Assembly (NCBI GenBank): GCA_023409955.1
Contig: JAEYQQ010000104.1
Span: forward strand, 1 to 40,294
DNA from: Bacillota bacterium
GTDB taxonomy: Bacteria > Bacillota > Clostridia > Christensenellales > Aristaeellaceae
Direction: 5' to 3'
DNA length: 40,294 nucleotides
The notes under the pieces are model-generated. The model was not told the DNA's origin and made no database searches. It saw only the letters and a list, made by a program, of their open reading frames with translations. Made by a program: the position numbers and the translations under genes. Positions within the stretch are counted from its first letter, which is position 1. Each line of letters begins with the position of its first letter. Shown piece by piece: positions 24,201 to 31,811 of the stretch.

Positions 24201-24632
24201 ATGACCGGGGTTCTTTTTTGTATTCTGGCAGGCGCCGCCATGAGCTTCCAAGGGGTCATCAATACCCGCCTTGGTGATAAAATCGGTCTGTTTGAATCCA
24301 ACGTCTATGTGCAAGGAACTGCATTTTTGCTTTCACTGATTGTCATGTGGATCTGGGGAAGAGGACATCTGGCCGAGCTTACCAAAATGCCGTGGTATTA
24401 TTGGATGGGCGGTGTTCTGGGCCTGACCATAACCTTAACGGTGATGATAGGCATAAAGAATCTGACACCCACTGTCGCTATCTCAACCATTCTTATTGCT
24501 CAGCTGTTGGCTGCTGCACTCATAGATGCGTTTGGCATACTGGATACTGAAAAAGTACCCTTTACCTGGAACAAGTTTGTTGGCATGGTGCTTTTGATAG
24601 GCGGTGTACTGCTGTTCAAATGGAAAGGCTAA
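24201..24632 (+). CDS. YdcZ-type (DUF606) membrane protein of the drug/metabolite transporter superfamily
   Basis: The 143-residue protein is almost entirely hydrophobic with about five membrane segments, beginning TGVLFCILAGAAMSFQGVINTRLG and containing PWYYWMGGVLGLTITLTVMIGIKNL and ILIAQLLAAALIDAFG, the pattern of the single-domain DMT_YdcZ family. Such half-size proteins usually work as pairs or dimers; substrates are mostly unknown. ACAGGAGG lies before the ATG. It has its own promoter candidate and a hairpin after it, so it need not belong to the preceding operon. Confidence 0.8.
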   Translation: MTGVLFCILAGAAMSFQGVINTRLGDKIGLFESNVYVQGTAFLLSLIVMWIWGRGHLAELTKMPWYYWMGGVLGLTITLTVMIGIKNLTPTVAISTILIAQLLAAALIDAFGILDTEKVPFTWNKFVGMVLLIGGVLLFKWKG

Positions 24633-24653
24633 ACGAAGATTACCATATAAATG

Positions 24654-24682
24654 CGGGTATTCTTGAAAGGATGCCCGTTTTC
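24654..24682 (+). terminator. terminator after the YdcZ-type gene
   Basis: CGGGTATTC pairs with GGATGCCCG (9 bp, two wobbles) around a TTGAAA loop and is followed by TTTTCTGTT. The -35 hexamer of the next gene's promoter forms the loop. Confidence 0.6.
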
Positions 24683-24691
24683 TGTTATAGT
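24663..24691 (+). promoter_or_regulatory. sigma-A promoter for the Eis-like acetyltransferase gene
   Basis: TTGAAA (24663-24668) and TATAGT (24686-24691) are separated by 17 bp. The predicted start lies about 30 bp before the ATG at 24726. The promoter is embedded in the terminator of the preceding gene. Confidence 0.65.
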
Positions 24692-24725
24692 GGGAAAAGA
24701 ATTCCACTGTAAAGGTTGTGTAAAT

Positions 24726-25982
24726 ATGATCGTTCGGAAAACTATCGAAAATGAACTGCTGGAAGTTGACCGTATATCTTCATTGAGCTTTCATTGGTCA
24801 TTGGATGATAAGGGGCAAACCCCTGAGGAATATGCCAAGGCGTTAAGAGAAAACAAACTATCTAAGGCTGACTCAATCGTTACAGACACATGGGCCACCT
24901 TTACTGATGATGGCGAGATGATGGCATGCTTGGCTGTGCTGCCCTATCAGGTGGCATTTGACGGCCACATTGTGCCCATGGCTGGCATTGGCGCTGTGTG
25001 CACCTACCCCCAGCATCGCCGAAAAGGTGCAGTCAAGGCAATGTTCACCAGCTTTATGGATGAGCTGTACGAAAAGAAAACACCTTTTTCATACCTGTAT
25101 CCCTTTAGTGAACAGTTCTATGCTAGCTTTGGCTACCACCGTTCCTGCAACAGTATTCTATGGGAATTTGATTTGAGTGCTATACCAAATGCGCCCATCC
25201 CCGGCACTTTCCATTTATACCGTCCCGGTAAGGACATTGATGATTTTAAAACAGCTTATCAAGCTTTTGCCCCGCAATGGAACATGATGGTATTAAGAGA
25301 TGATCTTGATTGGAAAGTGATAAAAAGTGCTGACCCTTTCAAAGGTGAAATGCATTCATTTTTGTATAAGGATCAGCATGGAAAGCCTGCAGGATACCTG
25401 GCTTTTGAAAAGAAAGTTGGCAAAAATGATCGAAGAATTTTAAACTGCAAAGAAATATGCTTCGACGGTTTTGATACCCTAAAGGCCATTATGGCTTTTG
25501 CAAAGACCTTTGCTTCTGATTATGAGGCGGTATCATTCTCTGCACCGTGCTCACTGAATCTTGGTTATTTCTGCGCAGATTTTCCCCAATCCGACACCAG
25601 CTGCAAGGTAAAAACAAATGGTATGGCAAGGGCCATCCATGTATATGAAGTTCTTCGCCTGGCCAGGTACCAGGGAAGTGGAAATCTTTCGCTGTATCTG
25701 CATGATGGATTCCTGAAAAAGAATAACGGCCTGTACCAAATTACCTTTGAAGATGGTCAAGCAAAAGATGTGGCATTTACATCGCTTCCCGTATGTGCCT
25801 TTGGCCAAACCGGTCAGAGTGCGGATGTTGAAATGACTGTAAATGTCTTCTCCTCCGCCATTTTAGGAAATTATCAAGTAGCTGACTTTGCATATATGGA
25901 CGGCGTTAAGATACACGTGAACCATGAAGCTGCCCAGAGGGTCTTTTACGCAAAGCCCTGTTGGATTAACAATTACTTTTAA
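24726..25982 (+). CDS. Eis-like GNAT N-acetyltransferase
   Basis: Residues 1-150 contain a GNAT domain: the acetyl-CoA loop is in IGAVCTYPQHRRKGAVKAMF (Q/R-x-x-G-x-A form), followed by LYPFSEQFYASFGYHRS. A second GNAT-like region and a C-terminal SCP2-like domain follow, and the protein ends with Phe, whose carboxylate completes the active site in Eis. At 418 residues it fits the Eis family (predicted acetyltransferases, COG4552). Eis of mycobacteria acetylates aminoglycosides and proteins; a specific substrate here is not known. ATG at 24726 follows the promoter above and starts the conserved region (MIVRKTIENE); an upstream ATG at 24651 lies inside the terminator and is rejected. Confidence 0.85.
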   Translation: MIVRKTIENELLEVDRISSLSFHWSLDDKGQTPEEYAKALRENKLSKADSIVTDTWATFTDDGEMMACLAVLPYQVAFDGHIVPMAGIGAVCTYPQHRRKGAVKAMFTSFMDELYEKKTPFSYLYPFSEQFYASFGYHRSCNSILWEFDLSAIPNAPIPGTFHLYRPGKDIDDFKTAYQAFAPQWNMMVLRDDLDWKVIKSADPFKGEMHSFLYKDQHGKPAGYLAFEKKVGKNDRRILNCKEICFDGFDTLKAIMAFAKTFASDYEAVSFSAPCSLNLGYFCADFPQSDTSCKVKTNGMARAIHVYEVLRLARYQGSGNLSLYLHDGFLKKNNGLYQITFEDGQAKDVAFTSLPVCAFGQTGQSADVEMTVNVFSSAILGNYQVADFAYMDGVKIHVNHEAAQRVFYAKPCWINNYF

Positions 25983-26065
25983 CTTACCCATTACAATGCA
26001 TGGATAATAACGCGCTTCAGGATGCCAAATAATCAACTTGATATGGAAAAGAAAGTTGAGATTCT

Positions 26066-26614
26066 ATGCCCATGAAAACAATGCTGAAAGTTATGCGAAT
26101 GCGTAAAAACGAATTTCCGAATGACAAACTGCCATTGTTTGAGCATATAGTTCAAACATATGATAGAGACGAGTGCGAGAAAAAGTTTTTGAAAGCAATG
26201 GAAGAGGAGCTCACCAAGGAGCAACGCTTCCGGTTATACGAGCAAAACGGAAGTTGCAGCGGCACTGCGCATGATCATGAACGCAAAGCCTTCGCGCTTG
26301 AACACGCAGATATGCCCCTTGCTCAAAGGCTGGAGCTATATACAAAAACATATGGCAGAACAGCTGTTTTGAATGATGATCAGACAATCACTGTCACTTT
26401 TGCCTGTAACCACGGTTACTACAAGCATGCACCAAAGGGAATGTTTCGATATCCGGCATCGATTGAAACCTATTTTGAAAGATGCGCAGGCGGTCGCTTG
26501 TATGAATACCAAAAGGCACTTGGAATAAAACTAAAGATTAAGTCAGTTGATATTTCTCCCCTTAGCGAGAATATCGTTAATCCCGTTGTATTTACGTTTG
26601 AGATAGTGGAATAA
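26066..26614 (+). CDS. conserved-looking hypothetical protein with Cys/His motifs
   Basis: I do not recognise this 182-residue protein. It is hydrophilic, with no signal peptide or membrane segment. The N-terminal third is helical and charged. Cysteines and histidines cluster in NGSCSGTAHDHE, FACNHGYYKHAPKGMF and YFERCAGGRLYEYQKALG, which could bind a metal or carry a redox or hydrolase site. The C-terminus looks like beta structure (VVFTFEIVE). The ribosome binding site before the ATG at 26066 is weak (GTTGAGATTCT), and a second Met two codons on is possible. A clear terminator follows; it seems to be a single-gene unit between the Eis-like gene and the sporulation operon. Confidence 0.65.
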   Translation: MPMKTMLKVMRMRKNEFPNDKLPLFEHIVQTYDRDECEKKFLKAMEEELTKEQRFRLYEQNGSCSGTAHDHERKAFALEHADMPLAQRLELYTKTYGRTAVLNDDQTITVTFACNHGYYKHAPKGMFRYPASIETYFERCAGGRLYEYQKALGIKLKIKSVDISPLSENIVNPVVFTFEIVE

Positions 26615-26648
26615 CAGAAAATTAGCAAATCATGTGTCAACAATCCAA

Positions 26649-26675
26649 GCGCGGCTGATGCCGCGCTTTTATTTT
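26649..26675 (+). terminator. intrinsic terminator after the 182-residue hypothetical gene
   Basis: A perfect GCGCGGC/GCCGCGC stem with a TGAT loop is followed by TTTTATTTT. It separates the hypothetical gene from the spoIIA operon. Confidence 0.9.
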
Positions 26676-26778
26676 GTCGAACGATTTCAATGATTACTGC
26701 ATAAACTCTCATTTTTCGAGGAAGGATAGTGAGTGTACACAGGCAAATACAGCTAACAGTAATTGAGGGGGGACAAGC

Positions 26779-27105
26779 ATGCTCAACCACGCCAAACAGC
26801 GGGACAAACTGACGGTGGCTCTCAGCGGCGAGCTGGACCATTACAGCGCCATAAACATCCGCCGCGATCTGGATGAATTGATATCGGACCCATCGGTGCG
26901 CCATCTGATGCTGGATATGGCGGACCTGAGATTTATGGATTCATCAGGCATAGGGGTCATACTCGGCCGGTACCGCATTCTGGCTGCCCGGGGCGGCAGC
27001 GTTTGGGTCAGAAACATGAATCCACAGATCAGCCGCATTTTCCAATTATCCGGCATGGCGCAAATCATACATGTGGCAAGGCAGGAACAGGAGGCAAAGC
27101 GATGA
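26779..27105 (+). CDS. spoIIAA: anti-sigma F factor antagonist
   Basis: SpoIIAA is the STAS-domain switch that, when dephosphorylated, binds SpoIIAB and frees sigma F in the forespore. The 108-residue protein has the typical STAS core with the phosphorylation motif FMDSSGIGVILGRY; Ser56 corresponds to the phosphorylated Ser58 of Bacillus. GAGGGGGG precedes the ATG. The stop overlaps the spoIIAB start as ATGA. The order spoIIAA-spoIIAB-sigF is the standard one and is good evidence that the organism can, or recently could, form endospores. Confidence 0.96.
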   Translation: MLNHAKQRDKLTVALSGELDHYSAINIRRDLDELISDPSVRHLMLDMADLRFMDSSGIGVILGRYRILAARGGSVWVRNMNPQISRIFQLSGMAQIIHVARQEQEAKR

Positions 27106-27542
27106 ACGGCAGAAATCATATGCAGCTATCATTTTTAGGTTGCCCGGAAAATGAATCTTTCGCACGTGTGGTGGTTGCCGCCTTCGCAGTGCAGCTAAGC
27201 CCCACGGTATCAGAGATCGCTGATATCAAGACAGCCGTCAGTGAAGCGGTAACTAATGCTATCATACACGGCTATGAGGGCACCCAGGGCATTGTTAACC
27301 TGACCGCGTCCTATACGCCGGGAGGCGTGCTGATGGTAGAAGTGTCTGATAAAGGTAAAGGCATAGCCGATGTGAGCCAGGCCATGCAGCCCTTTTATAC
27401 CTCTCATCCAGAGCAGGAGCGTTCCGGCATGGGCTTTGCCGTAATGCAAACGTTTATGGACGATGTGGAGGTCACTTCTACTTTGGGATTGGGCACAGTG
27501 GTGCGTATGCGCAAGACCATTGCTGCTGCCCGGCACGACTGA
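27102..27542 (+). CDS. spoIIAB: anti-sigma F factor and SpoIIAA kinase
   Basis: SpoIIAB is a GHKL-fold serine kinase that holds sigma F inactive and phosphorylates SpoIIAA. The N box region reads AVSEAVTNAIIHGYEG, nearly identical to known SpoIIAB; VEVSDKGKGIAD and ERSGMGFAVMQTFMDDVEV supply the other nucleotide-binding boxes. At 146 residues it is full length. The frame is open upstream to 27003, but GGAGG lies 7 bases before the ATG at 27102 and this ATG overlaps the spoIIAA stop, so that start is chosen. sigF follows after 4 bp. Confidence 0.96.
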   Translation: MNGRNHMQLSFLGCPENESFARVVVAAFAVQLSPTVSEIADIKTAVSEAVTNAIIHGYEGTQGIVNLTASYTPGGVLMVEVSDKGKGIADVSQAMQPFYTSHPEQERSGMGFAVMQTFMDDVEVTSTLGLGTVVRMRKTIAAARHD

Positions 27543-27546
27543 GCAG

Positions 27547-28275
27547 ATGGATGCCCTGGAACAACTGAACAGTATGGAACTAATCGCCCGCGCCCAGCAG
27601 GATAACAAGGAGGCGCTGGAGGAAATGACGCGCCGCAATTTGCCCCTGGTGCGGTGTATTTTAAAGCGCTTTTCAGCATGGGGGCGTGACTTGGAGGAGT
27701 TGTACCAGCAGGGCTGCATGGGGCTTGTTAAAGCCATCCAGCGGTTTGATTTGGATGCCGGCGTGCAATTTTCCACCTACGCGGTACCCATGATACTGGG
27801 TGAACTGCGACGTTACCTACGGGATGACAGCCCGGTGCACGTAGCCAGAACCGATAAAGAACGGGCATCACAGGCCAGAAAAACCATCCGCATCCTCCGT
27901 CAGGCTCTACACAGGGAGCCAACGCTTCCAGAAATCGCCAAAGCTATGCGCATGCCTTCCACCGAACTGGTTCTCTTGTTGGATACAGGCAGACAGATGG
28001 TTTCATTGGACAGTTCCCCCAACACTGACCAGCGGTTATCCTGGGGGGAAATACTTCAGGATCCCAGAAGCGATGTATGGATGGAAAAGCTGTTTTTAAG
28101 GGATATGATATCCCGTCTGCCACAAAAGGAACAGTGGCTATTGTACCTGCGCTACGCAGTGGAAAAGACTCAGGCTGAGACAGCCGAAATTTTGAACATG
28201 ACCCAGGTGCAAATCTCAAGGCTGGAAGCAAGGGTGCGGGTCTTGCTTCGGGAGCAGTGGAATGAAACGGGCTAG
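27547..28275 (+). CDS. sigF: RNA polymerase sigma factor F (forespore-specific)
   Basis: Sigma F directs early forespore transcription after asymmetric division. The 242-residue protein has region 2 (NLPLVRCILKRFSAWGRDLEELYQQGCMGL and AIQRFDLDAGVQFSTYAVPMILGELRRYLRD), region 3 (ALHREPTLPEIAKAM) and region 4 (SRLPQKEQWLLYLRYAVEKTQAETAEILNMTQVQISRLEARV). The operon position fixes it as sigma F rather than sigma G or B. The ATG at 27547 is 4 bp after the spoIIAB stop and has only a weak ribosome binding site, so translation is probably coupled to spoIIAB. The frame is open upstream to 27463, inside spoIIAB. Confidence 0.95.
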   Translation: MDALEQLNSMELIARAQQDNKEALEEMTRRNLPLVRCILKRFSAWGRDLEELYQQGCMGLVKAIQRFDLDAGVQFSTYAVPMILGELRRYLRDDSPVHVARTDKERASQARKTIRILRQALHREPTLPEIAKAMRMPSTELVLLLDTGRQMVSLDSSPNTDQRLSWGEILQDPRSDVWMEKLFLRDMISRLPQKEQWLLYLRYAVEKTQAETAEILNMTQVQISRLEARVRVLLREQWNETG

Positions 28276-28308
28276 GCAATTTGTAACACACTATTTCACA
28301 ATAATCTA

Positions 28309-28346
28309 AAAACCGCTGATGCAGTTCACATCAAAGCGGTTTTTTA
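28309..28346. terminator. bidirectional intrinsic terminator between sigF and the fumB side
   Basis: AAACCGCT pairs with AGCGGTTT and inside it TGATG pairs with CATCA. TTTTTT follows on the plus strand, for sigF, and TTTTT follows on the minus strand, for the converging fumarase operon. Confidence 0.85.
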
Positions 28347-28493
28347 TATGCTCACTGCCTCTTCCATCGTTTCAAACTGCTGCTGGCCGCCGTATAAATC
28401 GCAATAGGTTTCGTCCAAATGCCCGATGCATTTATTCAGCAGTACCTTTTCTTCGTGTACGATGATTGCCTTCGCTGCATTTCGGATTGCCAT
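28344..28493 (-). pseudogene. truncated Nudix hydrolase remnant (N-terminal 49 residues)
   Basis: A minus-strand frame beginning MAIRNAAKAIIVHEEKVLL and continuing to CDLYGGQQQFETMEEAV is the N-terminal third of a Nudix hydrolase: the usual GG-Q-x-x-x-x-E-T-M-E-E-A-V approach to the Nudix box is present, but a stop codon comes 3 residues later, where R-E-V-x-E-E-T should follow. The catalytic Glu residues are therefore missing and no continuation is found. The end coincides with the shared terminator, suggesting a deletion that joined the gene to that terminator. The ATG at 28493 has GAGGGAG close upstream. It follows fumB by 37 bp on the same strand. Confidence 0.75.
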
Positions 28494-28530
28494 ACTCCCT
28501 CACTAACTGGTGCAGTCATTATTGAATGGC

Positions 28531-29088
28531 TTAAAAATCCATACTTTTATATTTCTGCTGCCCAAGATCGTAATAATCTTTGCCATAACAATCCACTGCC
28601 ACAATCAAAGGCAGGTCTTTGATTTTAAGCCGCTTGATGGATTCGGTACCCAGATCCTCATAGGCCACCACCTCACAGGAGGTAACGCAGGCTGCCATCA
28701 ATGCAGCTGCGCCGCCGATGGCGGCAAAGTATACGGCAGGATGCTGATGCATTGCCCCTACAACCCGTTCAGAACGCTTTCCCTTGCCAATCATGGCCCG
28801 AAGCCCAAGCGATAACAGAAGAGGCGTATAAACGTCCATACGGGTGCTGGTGGTAGGCCCGATGGCTCCTACTGCCTTACCTGGCGGCGTAGGTGTGGGT
28901 CCGGCATAATAAAGGGTTTGTCCAAACAAGTCAATTGGTAATGACTCACCCTTTCCAATTGCTTTTGCCATACGTTCATGGGCCGCATCCCTGGCAGTAT
29001 AGACCACACCAGACAAAAGCACACTGTCGCCTGCGTGTAAGCTTTTCACATCATTTTCTGTCAGGGGCGCTGTTAAATGTATTGCCAT
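28531..29088 (-). CDS. fumB: class I fumarate hydratase, beta subunit
   Basis: This 185-residue protein corresponds to the C-terminal domain of class I (4Fe-4S) fumarase, which in many anaerobes and archaea is a separate subunit. LTENDVKSLHAGDSVLLSGVVYTARDAAHERM and GPTTSTRMDVYTPLLLSLGLRAMIGKG are characteristic, as is GAMHQHPAVYFAAIGGAAAL. Paired with the alpha subunit encoded 11 bp upstream, it interconverts fumarate and malate. L-tartrate dehydratase has the same layout, but nothing here favours it. AGGAGG precedes the ATG. The symbol marks the two-subunit beta chain, not Escherichia coli FumB. Confidence 0.9.
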   Translation of the reverse strand: MAIHLTAPLTENDVKSLHAGDSVLLSGVVYTARDAAHERMAKAIGKGESLPIDLFGQTLYYAGPTPTPPGKAVGAIGPTTSTRMDVYTPLLLSLGLRAMIGKGKRSERVVGAMHQHPAVYFAAIGGAAALMAACVTSCEVVAYEDLGTESIKRLKIKDLPLIVAVDCYGKDYYDLGQQKYKSMDF

Positions 29089-29099
29089 ACCACCGCCTC

Positions 29100-29951
29100 C
29101 TATATCGTTGCTTTGGCATGCCTGGTTACATGGCAGCCCACGTTCACTGCCACAGGCAGCCCGGCAATATGTGTAGGATATGCCTTGATTTTCACACCCA
29201 GGCAGGTCGTTTTCCCTCCAAAGCCCTGGGGACCGATACCAGTTTCATTGACCAAGTTCAGCAGTTCATGCTCCAAGGAGGCATAAAATGGATCCGTATG
29301 TTCTACATCCAGCGGGATCAATAACGCCTCCTTGGCCAGATTGGCCACCTTTTCAAAGGTTCCGCCAATGCCAACGCCTAAAATCATAGGCGGGCAGGGA
29401 TTGGGCCCTGCCTTTTTGACTGTATCCAATACAAACTGCTTAACACCTTCCAGCCCATCTGAAGGATTGAGCATAGCCACACGGCTCATGTTTTCACTGC
29501 CAAAGCCCTTGGGTGCAACCTCAATGGTCAGCTGATTTCCAGGGACAATTCGCGTATGGATCACTGCCGGGGTATTGTCACCGGTATTCTTTCGGCGAAG
29601 GGGATCGGCTACAACCGATTTGCGAAGATACCCCTGGGTATATCCAAGGCGCACGCCTTCATTTACAGCAGATTCCAAATCAGTTCCTGCAATATGCACA
29701 TTCTGCCCGATGTTCAAGTACACAACGGCCATCCCGGTATCTTGGCAGACAGCCATACACTGCTTCCCCGCAACCTTGGCATTCTCCCGCAAAATTTCGA
29801 TGATCTCTTTTGCTGGAGCGTATTTCTCTTCCTTCACCGCTCGTTGAAGGGCTAAGCTGATATCTTCATTCAAAAAACAATTGGCCTGGATGCACAGTTC
29901 CTTCACTGTTTTTGTAATCACATCTGTGTGTATTCTGCGCAGGTCTTCCAT
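29100..29951 (-). CDS. fumA: class I fumarate hydratase, alpha subunit
   Basis: This is the N-terminal domain of the iron-sulfur fumarase as a separate 283-residue chain. Cluster ligand candidates are Cys69 (MAVCQDTG), Cys186 (GPNPCPPMILG) and Cys273 (NVGCHVTRHA). KGFGSENMSRVAMLNPSDG and the GIGPQGFGGKTT loop are typical of the family. Oxygen sensitivity is expected from the solvent-exposed cluster. AAGGAGG lies 4 bases before the ATG. The gene starts 18 bp after the rsmI stop codon and is 11 bp from fumB, so both are probably cotranscribed with rsmH-rsmI. Fumarate released by PurB could feed this enzyme. Confidence 0.92.
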   Translation of the reverse strand: MEDLRRIHTDVITKTVKELCIQANCFLNEDISLALQRAVKEEKYAPAKEIIEILRENAKVAGKQCMAVCQDTGMAVVYLNIGQNVHIAGTDLESAVNEGVRLGYTQGYLRKSVVADPLRRKNTGDNTPAVIHTRIVPGNQLTIEVAPKGFGSENMSRVAMLNPSDGLEGVKQFVLDTVKKAGPNPCPPMILGVGIGGTFEKVANLAKEALLIPLDVEHTDPFYASLEHELLNLVNETGIGPQGFGGKTTCLGVKIKAYPTHIAGLPVAVNVGCHVTRHAKATI

Positions 29952-29969
29952 ACACCCTCCTTATGCCTC

Positions 29970-30833
29970 TTATGAATCAAGAAAATCCTTCACCTTAAGT
30001 GATGCCGCATATGCCGCATTCTTCTTAACGCCTTGGCTAGTAAGCATTTCAACTGCATCCCGCAAGGTCTTCCCGGAAAGCATGGCTTCCAGTATGCGCG
30101 CTTCCAGGCTTACCGTTTGATTGTCATCCGCCTGCGCTTTGGGAACCTCACTTAAATCCAGCACCAGGCAATACTCGCCCTTTTCCACGTTGGGATTGCT
30201 CTGCATGGCTGTCAACACATCCAAAGCACTGCCACGAAGAGTCAACTCATACCGCTTAGTCAAATCGCAGCAGGCAGCCACCATGGCTTCCGGAAGCACC
30301 TGCACAATCATTTCCATCAGTTCCACCACCCGGTGGGGGGATTCATGGATAACAGCAATGGGCACGCCCTGACCGATTTCCTTCAGCTTTTCCCGAAGCT
30401 CCTTCTTTTGCCTGGGCAAAAAACCATAGAATGCAAACTGCGCTGTATCAAACCCACAAATAGATAACGCGGATGCCATGGCTGTAGGACCAGGTATGGG
30501 GATAACGGTAATCCCGGCTTCCCAGGCTGTTTTCACCAGCAGATAACCGGGGTCGGATATGGCTGGCGTACCGGCATCGGTGGTCAGTGCCACATCAATT
30601 TGATCAGCCAGCATCCGCTCAATAATCTTTTTCGACTTACCTTCTTCATTGTGCTCATGGCAGCTGGTAAGTGGCACCTGTATGCCAAAATGGGCAGTGA
30701 GTTTCATGGTGACACGAGTATCCTCTGCAGCGATGAGCGCTACACTTTTAAGTGTTTCCACTGCCCGTGGGCTCATGTCCCCAAGATTACCGATGGGGGT
30801 TGCGACAACATATAAGGTTGGCACTTTACTCAC
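29970..30833 (-). CDS. rsmI: 16S rRNA (cytidine1402-2'-O)-methyltransferase
   Basis: RsmI adds the 2'-O-methyl group at C1402 of 16S rRNA in the decoding centre. The tetrapyrrole-methylase fold is clear: TLYVVATPIGNLGDMSPRAVETLKSV at the start, AAEDTRVT, SCHEHNE, LTTDAGTPAISDPGYLLV and PIPGPTAMASALSICGF. A C-terminal HTH_RsmI-type tail is present (TLRDAVEMLTSQGVKKNAAYAASLKVKDFL region). GTG at 30833 is taken as start because it overlaps the rsmH stop (GTGA) and gives the family N-terminus; the frame is open to 30983 inside rsmH. Coupled to rsmH, which modifies the same base. Confidence 0.94.
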   Translation of the reverse strand: MSKVPTLYVVATPIGNLGDMSPRAVETLKSVALIAAEDTRVTMKLTAHFGIQVPLTSCHEHNEEGKSKKIIERMLADQIDVALTTDAGTPAISDPGYLLVKTAWEAGITVIPIPGPTAMASALSICGFDTAQFAFYGFLPRQKKELREKLKEIGQGVPIAVIHESPHRVVELMEMIVQVLPEAMVAACCDLTKRYELTLRGSALDVLTAMQSNPNVEKGEYCLVLDLSEVPKAQADDNQTVSLEARILEAMLSGKTLRDAVEMLTSQGVKKNAAYAASLKVKDFLDS

Positions 30834-31765
30834 AACCTTTCCACTGCCCGAAGCTTGGCGCTGCGGGACCTTGGATTCCTTGCCACTTCCTCCTGGGTGG
30901 GCGGCACTGCACCGCCTGCCAGCACCTTGCCTACAGGCTTTTTGCCGCAGGTGCATATCGGTGCCTTGGGTGGGCAGACGCAAGGATTTTGCATGTTTCT
31001 AAACGCAAGCTTAACCAGCCTGTCCTCCAGGGAATGAAATGTGATCACGCAAAGCCTGCCGCCAGGCTTTAAACAGTTAACAAAATCAGTGAGCGCTTTG
31101 GATAGCGGGGCAAGCTCGTCATTTACAGCAATACGGATGGCCTGAAAGGTTCTGCGGGCTGGGTGCCCCTCATCCTTTCGGCGTACTGCCTTGGGTATGG
31201 CATCATCAATAATCCGGACCAAATCCCCTGTAGTGGCTACCGGTGCATTTTTCCGTCTTTCCACCACAAACTGTGCTATACGAGCTGCCCAGCGTTCCTC
31301 GCCATATTCCAATAACACTTTTGTGATCTCCTGCTGGGAGGTAGATTGCAGCCACTGGGCACCAGTAATACCGGACGTCGGGTCCATACGCATGTCCAAA
31401 GGCGCATCCTCATGATAGGAAAAGCCGCGCTCAGGCGTATCCAGTTGATGGGAGGATACACCAAGGTCAATCAGCGCACCATCCAGCAAAGGAGCGCGCT
31501 CCCCTTCCAGAAGTTCCTTTACGTCATGAAAGTTACCGCGGATGGCATGAAAACCGGGATAGGCATGAAGCCGCAGGGATGCCGCTTCAATGGCTGCCGG
31601 GTCACGGTCAATGCCATACAGTCTTCCCTCATCTCCAGCCCTTTGCAAAATGGCTTCGCTGTGGCCGCCGCCGCCTAAAGTCCCATCGGCATAAATGCCG
31701 CCAGGTTGTACATTTAACCACTCAAGCACTTCGTTGAGCAGCACCGGTTCATGTCGAAATTCCAT
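30830..31765 (-). CDS. rsmH: 16S rRNA (cytosine1402-N4)-methyltransferase
   Basis: RsmH (MraW) methylates N4 of the same C1402 residue. FRHEPVLLNEVLEWL starts the protein, ADGTLGGGGHSEAIL is the SAM-binding motif, followed by LYGIDRDPAAIEAA, DLGVSSHQLDTPERGFSY, MRMDPTSG and ITFHSLEDRLVK. At 311 residues it is typical. The start is ATG at 31765 (GGGAGG upstream); an upstream TTG at 31783 is unlikely. In most Firmicutes this gene heads the dcw cell-division cluster; here it lies between folC and rsmI instead. The stop overlaps the rsmI start. Confidence 0.95.
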   Translation of the reverse strand: MEFRHEPVLLNEVLEWLNVQPGGIYADGTLGGGGHSEAILQRAGDEGRLYGIDRDPAAIEAASLRLHAYPGFHAIRGNFHDVKELLEGERAPLLDGALIDLGVSSHQLDTPERGFSYHEDAPLDMRMDPTSGITGAQWLQSTSQQEITKVLLEYGEERWAARIAQFVVERRKNAPVATTGDLVRIIDDAIPKAVRRKDEGHPARRTFQAIRIAVNDELAPLSKALTDFVNCLKPGGRLCVITFHSLEDRLVKLAFRNMQNPCVCPPKAPICTCGKKPVGKVLAGGAVPPTQEEVARNPRSRSAKLRAVERL

Positions 31766-31811
31766 GCAGCCTCCCATGTTCAAACCAATATCGTTCCATT
31801 TTTAAAGCATA

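Noticed and set aside
24651..24725. N-terminal extension of the Eis-like gene
   Set aside because: It would start within the terminator hairpin and upstream of the promoter -10; the conserved protein begins at 24726.
26715..26760. Sigma-H promoter upstream of spoIIAA
   Set aside because: An AGGA-containing stretch (GAGGAAGGATAG) is present, but no matching GAAT-type -10 at the right distance; too weak to list.
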